A stretch of DNA of 64,000 nt, taken from positions 248,001 through 312,000 of the forward strand of contig NZ_JAFFJV010000004.1 of assembly GCF_016924645.1 (NCBI RefSeq). Reading direction: 5' to 3'. Below are positions 48,985 through 58,574 of this stretch, in pieces. Origin of the DNA: Rufibacter psychrotolerans (lineage in GTDB: Bacteria; Bacteroidota; Bacteroidia; Cytophagales; Hymenobacteraceae). The notes below the pieces were generated by a model. That model did not search any database. It was not told the DNA's origin and was given only the letters and a program-made list of their open reading frames with translations. The number at the start of each line of letters is the position of its first letter. Position 1 is the first letter of the stretch. The position numbers and the translations under genes were made by a program.

Positions 48985-50508
48985 ATGAACAAAGCGGCGT
49001 TTTTAAATATTGTTCGGCAAGTTGCCCCCATCCAGGACCAGGAGGTTGATGACCTGGAGAAATTGGTGGTGTCTTTTCCGTACTGCCAGACCGCCCATGT
49101 TCTGTTAGCCAAAGCGGCCCATGACCGCGGCAGCATGCTTTCCACGCAAAAGCTCAGAAGAGCCGCCGCCCACGTTTCTAACCGCCAACTGCTGAAACAA
49201 CTGGTATATGCCTCTCCTTACTACAATGAGCCGGCTGAAACTATAGAGAAGGAAGCTGCCCCGGTTGAAGCTACCGCTCCTGTTTTAGAGCCAATTTCTG
49301 AAAATCAGGCTCAATACGAAGTTTCTTCTCCGGTTGTAGAAGAAACTATCCCAGAGCCGGAAGCGCTTTACACAGAAGAGGAAGTTACGATTGCTCAGGA
49401 GCAGGAAGAAGCAGATGCCTTTGCTGAGCCTGAGGCCAGTGCCTTTAGCACCATAGAACCAGCCGTTCAGCAGGAGGAAGACCCTTCCCTTTCCGCAGTT
49501 GAACTTGGGCAAGAGCCAATCTCAGAAGGTGAAATTGCTACCCCAGAGGACACGCTTTCTGCCGAAGAATCAGCGCACGATGCAGCCTTCCAGACAGTTG
49601 AGGTAGAAGACACCCCTCTCCCTGAAACTCCTGAAGCGGAAATTTCCAAGGTAGCACCGGAAGTGGAAGCGCCTCTTTCAACCCTGGAGGAGATGGACGA
49701 AGAACTGGACTTTACTGTGGAGCTTTCTGAGGAAGAAGACAACCTGGATGAACTCCTGGAGCTGATCCAGATCAGTAGCCTGACCTCTTTTGTGGCTCCC
49801 GTTCCCAGCCAGGAGCAGCCTCAGGAAGAAATCACCGCAGATGCCAGCACCGGTGCTGAAGCTTTAGAGGAAGAATCAAGCCAGGATGTGGCGGTAGAAG
49901 CCACTTCTGCGGCTGCCCCCAGCGCGTACCTGGAGATCTCTGAACTGGACTCACTCTACGACACCTCGGGGTACGAGTTCCCCATGCTGCAACTGCCGGA
50001 GCCTGACCAGGCCGGTACAGCCTCCCCAGAGTCGCAGGACCCGTACCTGTCTATCTTCTACCAGAACAACCTGGCCTATTGGATGGGCTCCAGCCGTCTG
50101 GGCGAAAGCATTCAATTGAAAGACGAGCTTACCTCGGCCACGCCGTTCTATTTCCAGCCAGAGCTGATCCTGGAGCACGTGAAGGAGAAGAGCACCCCCG
50201 CTCCCGCGCCTGAGCCCACCCCGGCGGCCAAACTAGACCTGCAGCTGGACATCATCAACCAGTTCCTGACCTCGGCACCCAAGCGCAAATCGCTGGCCAT
50301 GGCCCAACTGACCACCGAACCGCAGGAGGATTTGTCGGCGAAGAGCTCCAAGATCAAGAAAAGCATTGTGTCTGAAAACCTTGCCCATATCTACGTTAAG
50401 CAGGGAAAAGGCAAAAAGGCCATCAAAATTTATGAACAACTTATAGTGAAGTTTCCCGAAAAAAAGAGTTACTTTGCTGAACAAATTGAAAAATTAAGAA
50501 ACGAATAG
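48985..50508 (+). CDS. hypothetical acidic protein with C-terminal TPR
   Basis: The 507-residue product has three parts. Residues 1-75 are a helical head (FPYCQTAHVLLAKAAHDRG). Residues 80-380 are a very acidic, Glu/Pro/Ser-rich low-complexity stretch. The C-terminus has one or more tetratricopeptide repeats (ENLAHIYVKQGKGKKAIKIY, 20 residues, and EQLIVKFPEKKSYFAEQIEK). It is a recurrent neighbour of lptE and secG in this phylum; the function is unknown. A palindrome-like segment at 49282-49317 encodes VLEPISENQAQY in the acidic part. secG follows after seven bases. Confidence 0.85.
   Translation: MNKAAFLNIVRQVAPIQDQEVDDLEKLVVSFPYCQTAHVLLAKAAHDRGSMLSTQKLRRAAAHVSNRQLLKQLVYASPYYNEPAETIEKEAAPVEATAPVLEPISENQAQYEVSSPVVEETIPEPEALYTEEEVTIAQEQEEADAFAEPEASAFSTIEPAVQQEEDPSLSAVELGQEPISEGEIATPEDTLSAEESAHDAAFQTVEVEDTPLPETPEAEISKVAPEVEAPLSTLEEMDEELDFTVELSEEEDNLDELLELIQISSLTSFVAPVPSQEQPQEEITADASTGAEALEEESSQDVAVEATSAAAPSAYLEISELDSLYDTSGYEFPMLQLPEPDQAGTASPESQDPYLSIFYQNNLAYWMGSSRLGESIQLKDELTSATPFYFQPELILEHVKEKSTPAPAPEPTPAAKLDLQLDIINQFLTSAPKRKSLAMAQLTTEPQEDLSAKSSKIKKSIVSENLAHIYVKQGKGKKAIKIYEQLIVKFPEKKSYFAEQIEKLRNE
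49282..49317. repeat. 36-bp palindrome copy inside a coding region
   Basis: It lies in frame in the acidic linker of the TPR protein and begins GTTTTAGAGCCAATTTCTG. Confidence 0.45.
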
Positions 50509-50515
50509 TCCAATT

Positions 50516-50905
50516 ATGTACATTGCTCTGATCAGCGTTATTCTTTTCCTCTGCGTGCTGTTGGTTTTGGTGGTATTGTCCCAGAACTCCAAAGGCGGCG
50601 GATTGTCCAGCCAGTTTGGCGGCGGCGGCACCAGCCAGTTAATGGGCGTGAAGCGCACCGGTGACCTTCTTGAGAAACTGACCTGGGGCTTCGCGATCGG
50701 GATCATTGTACTAACCCTGGCTTCCCATACCATTGTGTCTGACGGAACCGGCGCTGACAACCGCACCATCAACGAGCAGCGCGCAGGCCAGGCGGCCCCC
50801 GCTCCTGCCCCAGCGGCCCCTCAGCAAAACGCAGCGCCTGGCGCAGCTGCTCCGGCCCCGGCGGCAACTCCGGCTCCCGCAGCCGGCGACTCTGCCCAGC
50901 AGTAA
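50516..50905 (+). CDS. secG: preprotein translocase subunit SecG
   Basis: The 129-residue SecG stimulates SecYEG-dependent protein export. Two membrane helices (about 3-21 and 55-73) flank the conserved QNSKGGGLSSQFGGGGTSQL loop (20 residues). The C-terminal tail (from about residue 85) is an Ala/Pro-rich extension, longer than in E. coli but common in Bacteroidota. It is probably cotranscribed with the TPR gene. A strong terminator follows, isolating groES. Confidence 0.95.
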   Translation: MYIALISVILFLCVLLVLVVLSQNSKGGGLSSQFGGGGTSQLMGVKRTGDLLEKLTWGFAIGIIVLTLASHTIVSDGTGADNRTINEQRAGQAAPAPAPAAPQQNAAPGAAAPAPAATPAPAAGDSAQQ

Positions 50906-50936
50906 TTAAAACCGATACTGAGACACCCTTTATTCA

Positions 50937-50972
50937 GAGTCCGAGCCTTACCGGTTCGGACTCTTCTTTTTT
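50937..50972 (+). terminator. rho-independent terminator
   Basis: GAGTCCGA / TCGGACTC arms, then TTCTTTTTT; it separates secG from groES. Confidence 0.85.
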
Positions 50973-50979
50973 ACCCTCT

Positions 50980-51015
50980 GTTTTGGGGCCGTTTCTGTGA
51001 AAATGAACCTGAAAC
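50980..51015. repeat. 36-bp dispersed palindrome copy
   Basis: It begins GTTTTGGGGCCGTTTCTG and ends GAACCTGAAAC. Confidence 0.7.
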
Positions 51016-51137
51016 GCCGGAACAACTTCCTGGAAGCTGACAAAATTAAAGTCGCTGCATAAGGGCTTGTCAGTACCGGCGAAAACCTGACAGCCCCAAA
51101 CCTGACAAAATGTGGCAAGTTTGGCAGTATTCAGGCT

Positions 51138-51154
51138 TTGGCACAGGAATCGCT
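51138..51154 (+). promoter_or_regulatory. sigma-54-like promoter of groESL
   Basis: TTGGCACAGGAATCGCT matches the consensus TTGGCAC-N4-TTGCW except for one T-to-C change in the -12 element. The invariant GG (51140) and GC (51152) are exactly 12 bases apart. Transcription would start near 51165, giving a leader of about 63 bases. CTGACA/TGGCA direct repeats lie just upstream (51088-51126). No CIRCE element is present. Confidence 0.6.
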
Positions 51155-51227
51155 AATAGGCTTACCGTCCCGCGCAGGCTTGCTGCCGGGCTAAATCGTT
51201 AACTTAATCTAATCTTATAACAAACCT

Positions 51228-51518
51228 ATGGCCTTAGATCTAAAACCATTGGCAGACAGAGTAATTGTGTTACCTGCTGCGGCTGAAGAAAAAACCAAGT
51301 CTGGTATCATCATCCCGGATACTGCCAAAGAAAAACCACAACGCGGCGAGGTAGTTGCCGTAGGAGAAGGCAAAATCTCCGATCAAGGTGTTTTAGTAAA
51401 GTCACAGTTGAAAGTTGGCGATCAAGTATTGTACGGCAAATACGCCGGCACTGAGATCTCCCTGGATGGCGCTGACTACCTGATCATGCGCGAGTCTGAC
51501 ATCCTGGCCGTTCTTTAA
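51228..51518 (+). CDS. groES: co-chaperonin GroES
   Basis: The 96-residue lid of the chaperonin caps GroEL and is cytosolic. It has the family start [12 protein letters not shown], the mobile loop [20 protein letters not shown] (20 residues) and the ending [14 protein letters not shown]. It is followed after 40 bases by groEL. Confidence 0.98.
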   Translation: MALDLKPLADRVIVLPAAAEEKTKSGIIIPDTAKEKPQRGEVVAVGEGKISDQGVLVKSQLKVGDQVLYGKYAGTEISLDGADYLIMRESDILAVL

Positions 51519-51558
51519 TCATCATTCCTATCATCAACCATAATCTACAATAGAAACT

Positions 51559-53202
51559 ATGGCATCAAAAAACATCACTTTCGACATTGACGCCCGCAAT
51601 AAGATTAAAAAAGGGGTGGACACGCTGGCGAATGCCGTGAAAGTAACCTTAGGCCCTAAAGGCCGCAACGTGATCATCGACAAGAAATTTGGTGCCCCTA
51701 GCATCACCAAAGATGGCGTGACCGTTGCCAAAGAAATTGAACTGAAAGACGCCGTGGAGAACATGGGCGCGCAGCTGGTGAAAGAAGTTGCTTCCAAAAC
51801 CGCTGACATGGCCGGTGACGGTACTACTACTGCCACTGTATTGGCCCAGGCCATCTATACGGCCGGTTCTAAGAACGTAGCCGCTGGTGCCAACCCAATG
51901 GACCTGAAGCGCGGTATTGACAAGGCCGTGGCTAAAGTGGTGGAGAACCTGAAGGCCCAGTCTAAGAAAATTGAGAACTCTTCTGAGATTGCCCAGGTGG
52001 GTACCATCTCTGCCAACAACGACACCGAGATCGGACAAATGATTGCCGATGCGATGGACAAAGTGGGCAAAGACGGTGTGATCACCGTGGAAGAGGCCAA
52101 AGGTACTGAGACCGAGGTGAAAACCGTGGAAGGTATGCAGTTTGACCGCGGGTACCTGTCTCCTTACTTCGTGACAAACCCAGAGAAGATGGAAGCGGAG
52201 TTTGACAACCCGTACATCCTGATCTACGACAAGAAAGTTTCTACCATGAAAGAATTGCTTCCGGTATTGGAGCAAGTGGTACAAACTGGCAAGCCGCTGG
52301 TGATCATCTCTGAAGATGTAGACGGCGAAGCCCTGGCTACCCTGGTAGTAAACAAACTGCGTGGTTCCCTGAAAATCGCGGCGGTGAAAGCCCCTGGTTT
52401 CGGTGACCGCCGTAAAGCCATGTTGGAAGACATCGCCATCCTGACCGGTGGTACCGTGATCTCTGAGGAGCGTGGTTACAAACTGGACAACGCTACCCTG
52501 GAGTACTTAGGTCAGGCCGAGCGCGTGATCATTGACAAAGACAACACTACCATCGTGAACGGAAAAGGTACCAAAGACGGTATCGTGGCCCGAGTAAACG
52601 AGATCAAAGCGCAGATTGAGAAAACCACTTCAGACTACGACCGCGAGAAACTGCAGGAGCGTCTGGCGAAACTGTCTGGCGGCGTGGCTATCCTTTACAT
52701 CGGTGCTTCAACTGAAGTAGAGATGAAAGAGAAGAAAGACCGCGTAGACGATGCCCTGCACGCTACAAGAGCGGCCGTGGAAGAAGGTATCGTGGCCGGT
52801 GGTGGCGTGGCCCTGATCCGTGCCCTGGATGCCTTGGAGAGCGTAGAAACTCGCAACGAAGACGAGAAAACAGGTGTGCAGATCATCCGCACTGCCCTGG
52901 AGGCTCCGTTGAGAACCATCGTGGCCAACGCCGGTGGCGAAGGTTCTGTGATTGTGAACGAAGTACGTGCCGGTAAAGCCGACTATGGGTACAACGCCCG
53001 CGACGACAAGTTCGAGAACATGTTCGCGGCTGGTATCATTGACCCCACCAAAGTAACCCGCCTTGCCCTGGAGAACGCTGCTTCTGTGGCCTCTCTGTTG
53101 CTGACTACGGAGTGCGTGATCGCCGATGAGCCAGAGGAAGCTGGTGCTGCCGCCGGTGGCGGAATGCCAGGCGGAATGGGCGGCATGGGTGGCATGATGT
53201 AA
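51559..53202 (+). CDS. groEL: chaperonin GroEL
   Basis: The 547-residue ATP-driven folding chamber protein has the phosphate loop [32 protein letters not shown] and [15 protein letters not shown], all standard. The C-terminal tail is the methionine/glycine-rich [14 protein letters not shown]. It is cotranscribed with groES and ended by a strong hairpin. Confidence 0.99.
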   Translation: MASKNITFDIDARNKIKKGVDTLANAVKVTLGPKGRNVIIDKKFGAPSITKDGVTVAKEIELKDAVENMGAQLVKEVASKTADMAGDGTTTATVLAQAIYTAGSKNVAAGANPMDLKRGIDKAVAKVVENLKAQSKKIENSSEIAQVGTISANNDTEIGQMIADAMDKVGKDGVITVEEAKGTETEVKTVEGMQFDRGYLSPYFVTNPEKMEAEFDNPYILIYDKKVSTMKELLPVLEQVVQTGKPLVIISEDVDGEALATLVVNKLRGSLKIAAVKAPGFGDRRKAMLEDIAILTGGTVISEERGYKLDNATLEYLGQAERVIIDKDNTTIVNGKGTKDGIVARVNEIKAQIEKTTSDYDREKLQERLAKLSGGVAILYIGASTEVEMKEKKDRVDDALHATRAAVEEGIVAGGGVALIRALDALESVETRNEDEKTGVQIIRTALEAPLRTIVANAGGEGSVIVNEVRAGKADYGYNARDDKFENMFAAGIIDPTKVTRLALENAASVASLLLTTECVIADEPEEAGAAAGGGMPGGMGGMGGMM

Positions 53203-53229
53203 TCGGCCCTCAGCCCACGCTGAATATAC

Positions 53230-53262
53230 AAAAAGCCCCGGTTCTTCAACCGGGGCTTTTTC
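53230..53262 (+). terminator. rho-independent terminator
   Basis: AAAAAGCCCCGGTT / AACCGGGGCTTTTT arms with a 4-base loop. Confidence 0.92.
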
Positions 53263-53277
53263 TTTTACCGCTTTTCT

Positions 53278-53313
53278 GTTTTGGGCCTGTTTTCAGGAAA
53301 ACAGCTAAAAAGC
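53278..53313. repeat. 36-bp dispersed palindrome copy
   Basis: It begins GTTTTGGGCCTGTTTTC and lies between groEL and the convergent lipoprotein gene. Confidence 0.7.
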
Positions 53314-53317
53314 AGCG

Positions 53318-53914
53318 CTACTTTAGTGGTTTCAGTTTGATGTTAATCTGGTGCGGCGCGGTTTCATCTCCCCCGAAGTACGGGTACAGTTGGTAGCCCT
53401 TCCCCTCTCCGGTGCAGCCCCTGGTTTGCTCCACTTTCTTGTCACCCACCTTAAAAACGTACTTGTTGTCCTCTAACCTAAGTTCACAGACGGTAGGCTT
53501 TTTCAGGTCAACCGCCGTGATAAAGGTAGAGGTGTTCTTGCCCGCCACATAAGAATAGGCCAGCAATTCTAACCTATTGTTGTACCAGCGCCAGCCAAAG
53601 CGGGCACTATTCTGGTGGTGGAAAGAACCGCAGTCGGCCATGCCGAAGAGCTTGTTGATGTCGGCCTGGTTCTGGGGGTCCTTGGTCTGGTAAATGGCGG
53701 TGGAGTCAAACGTGACCTGAAACGCAAGGCGACTAGTGACCAAACCCTTGAAAGGATTGGTGGTTTCATGGTCACCTGTTCTGATGACAAAGGTGACTTC
53801 CTCCTCCGCTGAGGCAGGGATGATGGGCTGTACCCCCTCCTCCACAGGATTACAGGATAGTACAACAAAAGAGAGGGCGGTAAAGAACGTTAGGTTGCGT
53901 AAAAAGTGCTTCAT
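53318..53914 (-). CDS. hypothetical lipoprotein
   Basis: From the ATG at 53914 the product has 198 residues; an earlier in-frame ATG at 53938 would give an untypical signal. The lipobox is VVLSC. The mature part looks beta-rich, with a pair of later cysteines (TVCELRLED and TRGCTGEG), perhaps a disulphide. I do not recognise the family. It is convergent with groEL. Confidence 0.75.
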   Translation of the reverse strand: MKHFLRNLTFFTALSFVVLSCNPVEEGVQPIIPASAEEEVTFVIRTGDHETTNPFKGLVTSRLAFQVTFDSTAIYQTKDPQNQADINKLFGMADCGSFHHQNSARFGWRWYNNRLELLAYSYVAGKNTSTFITAVDLKKPTVCELRLEDNKYVFKVGDKKVEQTRGCTGEGKGYQLYPYFGGDETAPHQINIKLKPLK

Positions 53915-54034
53915 AGGCCTTTGGTAAACTATTCCCAAAGGTATTTACCCTTTCCACGACTTCAAATAGTTACAAACCTCTTACAGGTTTACTCCTATAA
54001 GATTCATACTATAATTTTATAAAGCTCTGCAGGC

Positions 54035-54889
54035 TTACAGCGTCTCAGGTTCATAGCACATGTTGTACAAATCTTCCATAGTGCCGTTGAACACGTTCAG
54101 GTCCAGGTTGCCCTTTACCCCTTCCAGGCGGCCGGTTTCGGTGTGCTGCCAGAAGACCCAGTCACGGTTGGCCAGGCGGTGGCTTTTCTCGGGGCTGTAG
54201 TGCGCCACCCACAGCGGGTAGGCATCAAAATACCCGGCCAGGTGCTTTTCATAGAACGCGTAGTTGGTGTAGATGATGGGCTTGAGTCCGTACTCCTCCT
54301 CTACCATGTCCAGCCACAGTTGCACGCCGGCCCTAATTTCCTCGTCAGACTGGTGGTTGGTCACCTCCACGTCCAGCACGGGCGGCAGGTCTCCCGCTTC
54401 CAGTTTTACCCGGTTCAGGAAATTGCGGGCTTGTTTCTCGGCGTCGCGCGCGGGCAGGAAGAAATGGTAGGCTCCCCTGAGCACGTCGTGTTTTTTGGCC
54501 TGGCGCCAATGCCGGGCAAAGTAGCGGTCCTGGTGGGTAATGCCCTCAGTAGCCTTGATGAATGTGAACTTGATCTTCTGCGCCTTGACGGCTTTCCAGT
54601 CTATCTCGCGCTGGTGGTGCGAAATGTCCAGCCCGGTCACCTCATAGCCCTCCGGCGAAAAGGTCACGGCCGTATTGGTTTGGGTGGCCTCTTCCACCTT
54701 GTGCCGAAGAAAAGCCAGGCGACCGCCTTCCTTGAAATACTCAATAATAAGGCACAGCACCAGAAAGCCCGCGATGCCCAGCGTGAGCGGCTTCCACCAG
54801 GTACCCGCAGAGGCAGTGGCGGACTTCTTGCGGGAAGCCGTTCTGGTGGGGCGTTTACGGGGGGCGAGGGGCTGGTTTTTGTTCTTCAT
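54035..54889 (-). CDS. GH25 lysozyme-like glycoside hydrolase
   Basis: From the ATG at 54889 the product has 284 residues; an upstream start at 54973 is possible but less natural. A basic N-terminus and one membrane helix (about 32-52) anchor it, with the enzyme outside. The GH25 domain shows VTGLDISHHQREIDW, FIKATEG, YHFFLPARDAEKQARNFLN (19 residues), PPVLDVEV and YTNYAFYEKHL. GH25 enzymes are N-acetylmuramidases. The catalytic Asp (LDVEV) and Glu are present, so it is probably active on peptidoglycan. Confidence 0.92.
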   Translation of the reverse strand: MKNKNQPLAPRKRPTRTASRKKSATASAGTWWKPLTLGIAGFLVLCLIIEYFKEGGRLAFLRHKVEEATQTNTAVTFSPEGYEVTGLDISHHQREIDWKAVKAQKIKFTFIKATEGITHQDRYFARHWRQAKKHDVLRGAYHFFLPARDAEKQARNFLNRVKLEAGDLPPVLDVEVTNHQSDEEIRAGVQLWLDMVEEEYGLKPIIYTNYAFYEKHLAGYFDAYPLWVAHYSPEKSHRLANRDWVFWQHTETGRLEGVKGNLDLNVFNGTMEDLYNMCYEPETL

Positions 54890-54970
54890 TCTCCTACTGG
54901 GGGCGGGCGGTGCGCGGCGCTCCTTCTCTGTCTTTACAAATTTACCAAATCTTTTCTGACCATCCCCGCC

Positions 54971-55011
54971 CAAAAAAAAGCCTCTGCCGCACCAGCGCGA
55001 CAGAGGCTTTT
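54971..55011 (-). terminator. terminator of the peptide transporter gene
   Basis: Read leftward, AAAAGCCTCTG / CAGAGGCTTTT arms are followed by a run of T. Confidence 0.85.
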
Positions 55012-55030
55012 GGATTAGGCCGTACCCGAA

Positions 55031-56620
55031 TTAGTGTACGCCGTGCATTTTCTTTTTAAGCGTTCCGTTCAGGGCCAGCATGACCAAACCGGCCAGGATA
55101 GGCAGCGCGGTAAAGATCAGGAAGAAGGCCGACATGGAGTACTGCTCGGTGATTTTGTCAATAAAGGAACCGGTCAAACCAGCCAGGTAATTGGCTACGA
55201 AGTTCGCAATGAACCAGATCCCGAACATCAAGCCTACCAGGCGGGCCGGCGAAAGCTTGCTCACGTAAGAAAGCCCTACCGGCGACACGCAAAGCTCACC
55301 CAGGGTATGGAAGAAGTACGCCAGGATTAACCACACCATGCTCACCGAGGCCGTCTTGGCGCCCTGCGGAATAGAAAGCCCGCCGTAGGCCAGAATACCA
55401 AAGCCAATGCCCAGCAGGAACAAGCCTAGGGCGAACTTCACCGGACCCGATGGGTTAAACCGGCTCTCCCAGATCTTGGAGAAGATGGGCGCGCAGGAGA
55501 TGATGAAGAATGAGTTCAGGATCTGGAACCAGGAAGCAGGCACCTCGGTGGCATCGGCCGCGAATTCACGCTGCAGCATCCAGATGATAATGCCCCAGAT
55601 AATGACAAAGCTGGTGCCCAGGAACAGGTTGGAGAAAGGTATATGCTTGAACGTCTGCCGGAACAGGTTGCCAAGCACCACCGTCAGGATAATCATGGGC
55701 ACTACCACCAGGATGGCATTCACCCACTTGAAGACCGTGGCCGTGCCGCCCTCCAGCAGGCGGTTGGTGTAGTCTACCGCAAAGATGGTCATGGAGCCGC
55801 CGGCCTGCTCAAAGGCCATCCAGAAGAAGATGGTGAAGAAAGCCAGTACTGAGATCACAATGATCCGGTCCCTTACCACGTGCGAAGGCTCTTCCTGCGC
55901 TTTGGCCGCAGCCGTTACCGCCGCATCAGCAGCCGTTTCCTGCTTGGGCGACAGCCCTATCTTGCCGAACAGGTTCTTGGAGAAGGCAAACTGCAGCATG
56001 CCAAACAGCATGAAGATACCCGCCAGCCCGAAGCCCCAGCTCCAGCCTACTTTCTCCCCAATGTACCCGCACAGCAGGATACCCAAGAACGCGCCGGAGT
56101 TAATGCCCATGTAGAAGATGGTGTACGCCGCATCTTTCTTGTCTTGGTTCTTAGCGTACAGCTGGCCCACCATGGAAGAGATATTGGGTTTGAACAAGCC
56201 GTTGCCCAGAATTATCAAACCAAGGCCAATGTAAAAGAACACCACCGTTTCCAGCGCCATGCTCGCGTGCCCCAGGGTCATGAGGAGCGCCCCTAAAATG
56301 ATGGACGTACGGTAGCCCAAAAATTTATCGGCAATGTAGCCTCCCACAATGGGGGTCAGGTACACCAAACCGGTGTAGATACCATATAATCTCAGGGCTT
56401 CGTCCCGTTCCCAGGCCCAGCCCCCGTTCGCAATGGTGGAAGTTAAGAAGAGCACAAACAGCGCCCGCATTCCATAGTAGCTGAAACGCTCCCACATCTC
56501 GGTAAAGAAGAGCACAAACAGCCCCGGGGGGTGCCCTCCTTTCAGATCGGTTTCGTTGTCTCCGTACGGAATGTTATGCTTACTGACTTGGTCATTAAGC
56601 GGATGAACTCTTTGAGACAT
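55031..56620 (-). CDS. proton-dependent oligopeptide transporter (POT family)
   Basis: This 529-residue major-facilitator protein imports di- and tripeptides with protons. The POT signature E41-x2-E44-R45-F46 appears in FFTEMWERFSYYGMRALFV (19 residues), and GGYIADKFLGYR follows. Length and about 12-14 membrane segments match the DtpA/PepT group of Bacteroidota with an insert near the middle (residues 220-250). The gene is single. Confidence 0.95.
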   Translation of the reverse strand: MSQRVHPLNDQVSKHNIPYGDNETDLKGGHPPGLFVLFFTEMWERFSYYGMRALFVLFLTSTIANGGWAWERDEALRLYGIYTGLVYLTPIVGGYIADKFLGYRTSIILGALLMTLGHASMALETVVFFYIGLGLIILGNGLFKPNISSMVGQLYAKNQDKKDAAYTIFYMGINSGAFLGILLCGYIGEKVGWSWGFGLAGIFMLFGMLQFAFSKNLFGKIGLSPKQETAADAAVTAAAKAQEEPSHVVRDRIIVISVLAFFTIFFWMAFEQAGGSMTIFAVDYTNRLLEGGTATVFKWVNAILVVVPMIILTVVLGNLFRQTFKHIPFSNLFLGTSFVIIWGIIIWMLQREFAADATEVPASWFQILNSFFIISCAPIFSKIWESRFNPSGPVKFALGLFLLGIGFGILAYGGLSIPQGAKTASVSMVWLILAYFFHTLGELCVSPVGLSYVSKLSPARLVGLMFGIWFIANFVANYLAGLTGSFIDKITEQYSMSAFFLIFTALPILAGLVMLALNGTLKKKMHGVH

Positions 56621-56772
56621 AAAAAAGGGTTTAAGTTGTTGTTTGTATAACGTCTGATGTTACTACAATTGGTAAATATATCATAATACCGGCAGACCGG
56701 CAAACACAGTGCCGGTTTGGGGGCCAAAAAGAAACTTTGCCCGCATAGGATAACATACGTTAGTTTTTTTAT

Positions 56773-56780
56773 AAATTTGG
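56773..56780 (+). promoter_or_regulatory. -7 promoter box of pckA
   Basis: TAAATTTG fits TAnnTTTG 58 bases before the pckA start; no clear -33 element. Confidence 0.4.
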
Positions 56781-56838
56781 GAATCAAAATTCTTCTCTCC
56801 ATTTCTATTTTGAAATTTTAAAAAATAAATCTTCCTTT

Positions 56839-58452
56839 ATGAAAGAAATTGGCAAAAGATCTGTCACCATGGATTTAACAGGAATTGGAATTGCAGAAGC
56901 GAAAGAGGTTCTCTGGAACCTCTCTCCGGCAGAGCTGGTGGAAGAGGCCCTCAGGAACGGGGAAGGCTACCTGACGGATACCGGAGCCCTCATGTGCGAT
57001 ACCGGCGCCTTCACGGGTCGCTCTCCCAAAGACCGCTATGTGGTGCGGGATACCGAAACGGAAGAATCTGTATGGTGGGGCGATATCAACATCGCCTATG
57101 ATCCTGCCAAGTTCGAGGCGTTGTACCAGAAGATGCTGGCGCACCTGAAGGGCCGCAAACTCTACGTACGCGATGCTTACGCGGGAGCCCACCCAGACTA
57201 CCGCCTGAACCTGCGCGTTGTGAACACCTTAGCCTGGCATAACCTGTTTTGCCATAACATGTTCCTGCGACTGAGCGAGGAAGAACTTGAGCACCACACC
57301 CCGGAGTTTACCATCATCAACGCCCCTGAGTTTGTGGCTGATCCGGCCGTGGACGGCACCCGCCAGCCTAACTTTGCCATCATCAACTTCTCCCGCAAGA
57401 TGATCCTGATAGGTGGCACCGGATACGCCGGCGAGATGAAGAAAGGCATTTTCTCAGTATTAAACTACCTGTTGCCGCATACCCGCAACACGCTCTCCAT
57501 GCACTGTTCGGCTAACGTAGGCCAGGACGGCGACACCGCTATCTTTTTCGGGTTATCTGGCACGGGCAAAACCACCCTTTCCGCCGACCCGAACCGCGGC
57601 CTGATTGGTGACGACGAGCACGGCTGGACCGAGGACAGCGTCTTTAACTTTGAAGGAGGCTGCTATGCTAAGGTGATTGACCTCACCCGCGAAAAAGAAC
57701 CGCAGATCTGGGATGCCATCCGGTTTGGGGCCATTGTTGAAAATACACGCTTTAAACCGGGCACCCGTGAAGTAGATTACACCAATAAATCAGTGACGGA
57801 GAATACCCGTACGGCCTATCCCATAAACCACATTGACAATGCGGTGGAACCGTCCAGAGCCGGTATTCCCAAGAACATCTTCTTCCTGACCGCTGATGCC
57901 TTTGGGGTGTTGCCTCCTATCTCGCGCCTGAACAAGTGCCAGGCCATGTACCACTTCATCTCGGGGTATACTGCCAAAGTAGCCGGTACTGAGGTAGGCG
58001 TTACCGAGCCGCAAACCACGTTTTCGGCCTGTTTTGGGGCGGCTTTCCTGCCCTTGCACCCCACCACTTACGCCGAGATGCTGGGCAAGAAAATGACCGA
58101 GCACAACGTAAATGTGTGGCTGGTGAACACCGGCTGGACAGGCGGCGTGTACGGTGTGGGCTCTCGCATGAAACTGGCCTACACCCGGGCCATGATCACT
58201 GCGGCGCTTACCGGTGAGTTGCAGGAGGTCACGTTCAGCAAGCACCCGGTGTTTGGCATGGAAGTGCCGGAATCCTGCCCTAACGTGCCGGCTAACATCC
58301 TGAACCCACGCAACACCTGGTCCGACAAAGAGGCTTACGACCACAAAGCGCATGATCTGGCCAAAGCCTTTATTAAGAATTTTGAAAAGTACGCGTCTTA
58401 CGCGAACGAAGAGATACTGGCCGGTGCTCCTGAAGTAGCGGTCGAAGCGTAG
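56839..58452 (+). CDS. pckA: ATP-dependent phosphoenolpyruvate carboxykinase
   Basis: PckA interconverts oxaloacetate and PEP with ATP and is the entry to gluconeogenesis. At 537 residues it has the family length. The P-loop is [11 protein letters not shown] from residue 238, and [27 protein letters not shown] and [14 protein letters not shown] [20 protein letters not shown] (20 residues) are present. Cytosolic; a hairpin terminator follows. Confidence 0.97.
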   Translation: MKEIGKRSVTMDLTGIGIAEAKEVLWNLSPAELVEEALRNGEGYLTDTGALMCDTGAFTGRSPKDRYVVRDTETEESVWWGDINIAYDPAKFEALYQKMLAHLKGRKLYVRDAYAGAHPDYRLNLRVVNTLAWHNLFCHNMFLRLSEEELEHHTPEFTIINAPEFVADPAVDGTRQPNFAIINFSRKMILIGGTGYAGEMKKGIFSVLNYLLPHTRNTLSMHCSANVGQDGDTAIFFGLSGTGKTTLSADPNRGLIGDDEHGWTEDSVFNFEGGCYAKVIDLTREKEPQIWDAIRFGAIVENTRFKPGTREVDYTNKSVTENTRTAYPINHIDNAVEPSRAGIPKNIFFLTADAFGVLPPISRLNKCQAMYHFISGYTAKVAGTEVGVTEPQTTFSACFGAAFLPLHPTTYAEMLGKKMTEHNVNVWLVNTGWTGGVYGVGSRMKLAYTRAMITAALTGELQEVTFSKHPVFGMEVPESCPNVPANILNPRNTWSDKEAYDHKAHDLAKAFIKNFEKYASYANEEILAGAPEVAVEA

Positions 58453-58477
58453 CACTCAATTATTTCCTTCATCCTAT

Positions 58478-58510
58478 TAAAGCCTTTCATTGTATGGAAG
58501 GCTTTTTTTA
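58478..58510 (+). terminator. rho-independent terminator
   Basis: AAAGCCTTTCAT / ATGGAAGGCTTT arms, then TTTTTT. Confidence 0.8.
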
Positions 58511-58530
58511 TGAAGGTTGCTCCCCTGCGG

Positions 58531-58566
58531 GAATTTGGTGTATTTTTGGAAAAACAGCTCTAAAAC
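58531..58566. repeat. 36-bp dispersed palindrome copy
   Basis: It begins GAATTTGGTGTATTTTTGG and ends CAGCTCTAAAAC, ending 9 bases before the rsmE start. Confidence 0.5.
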
Positions 58567-58574
58567 AGATTTCC

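Noticed and set aside
51016..51227. CIRCE heat-shock operator before groES
   Set aside because: No TTAGCACTC-N9-GAGTGCTAA-like inverted repeat is present.
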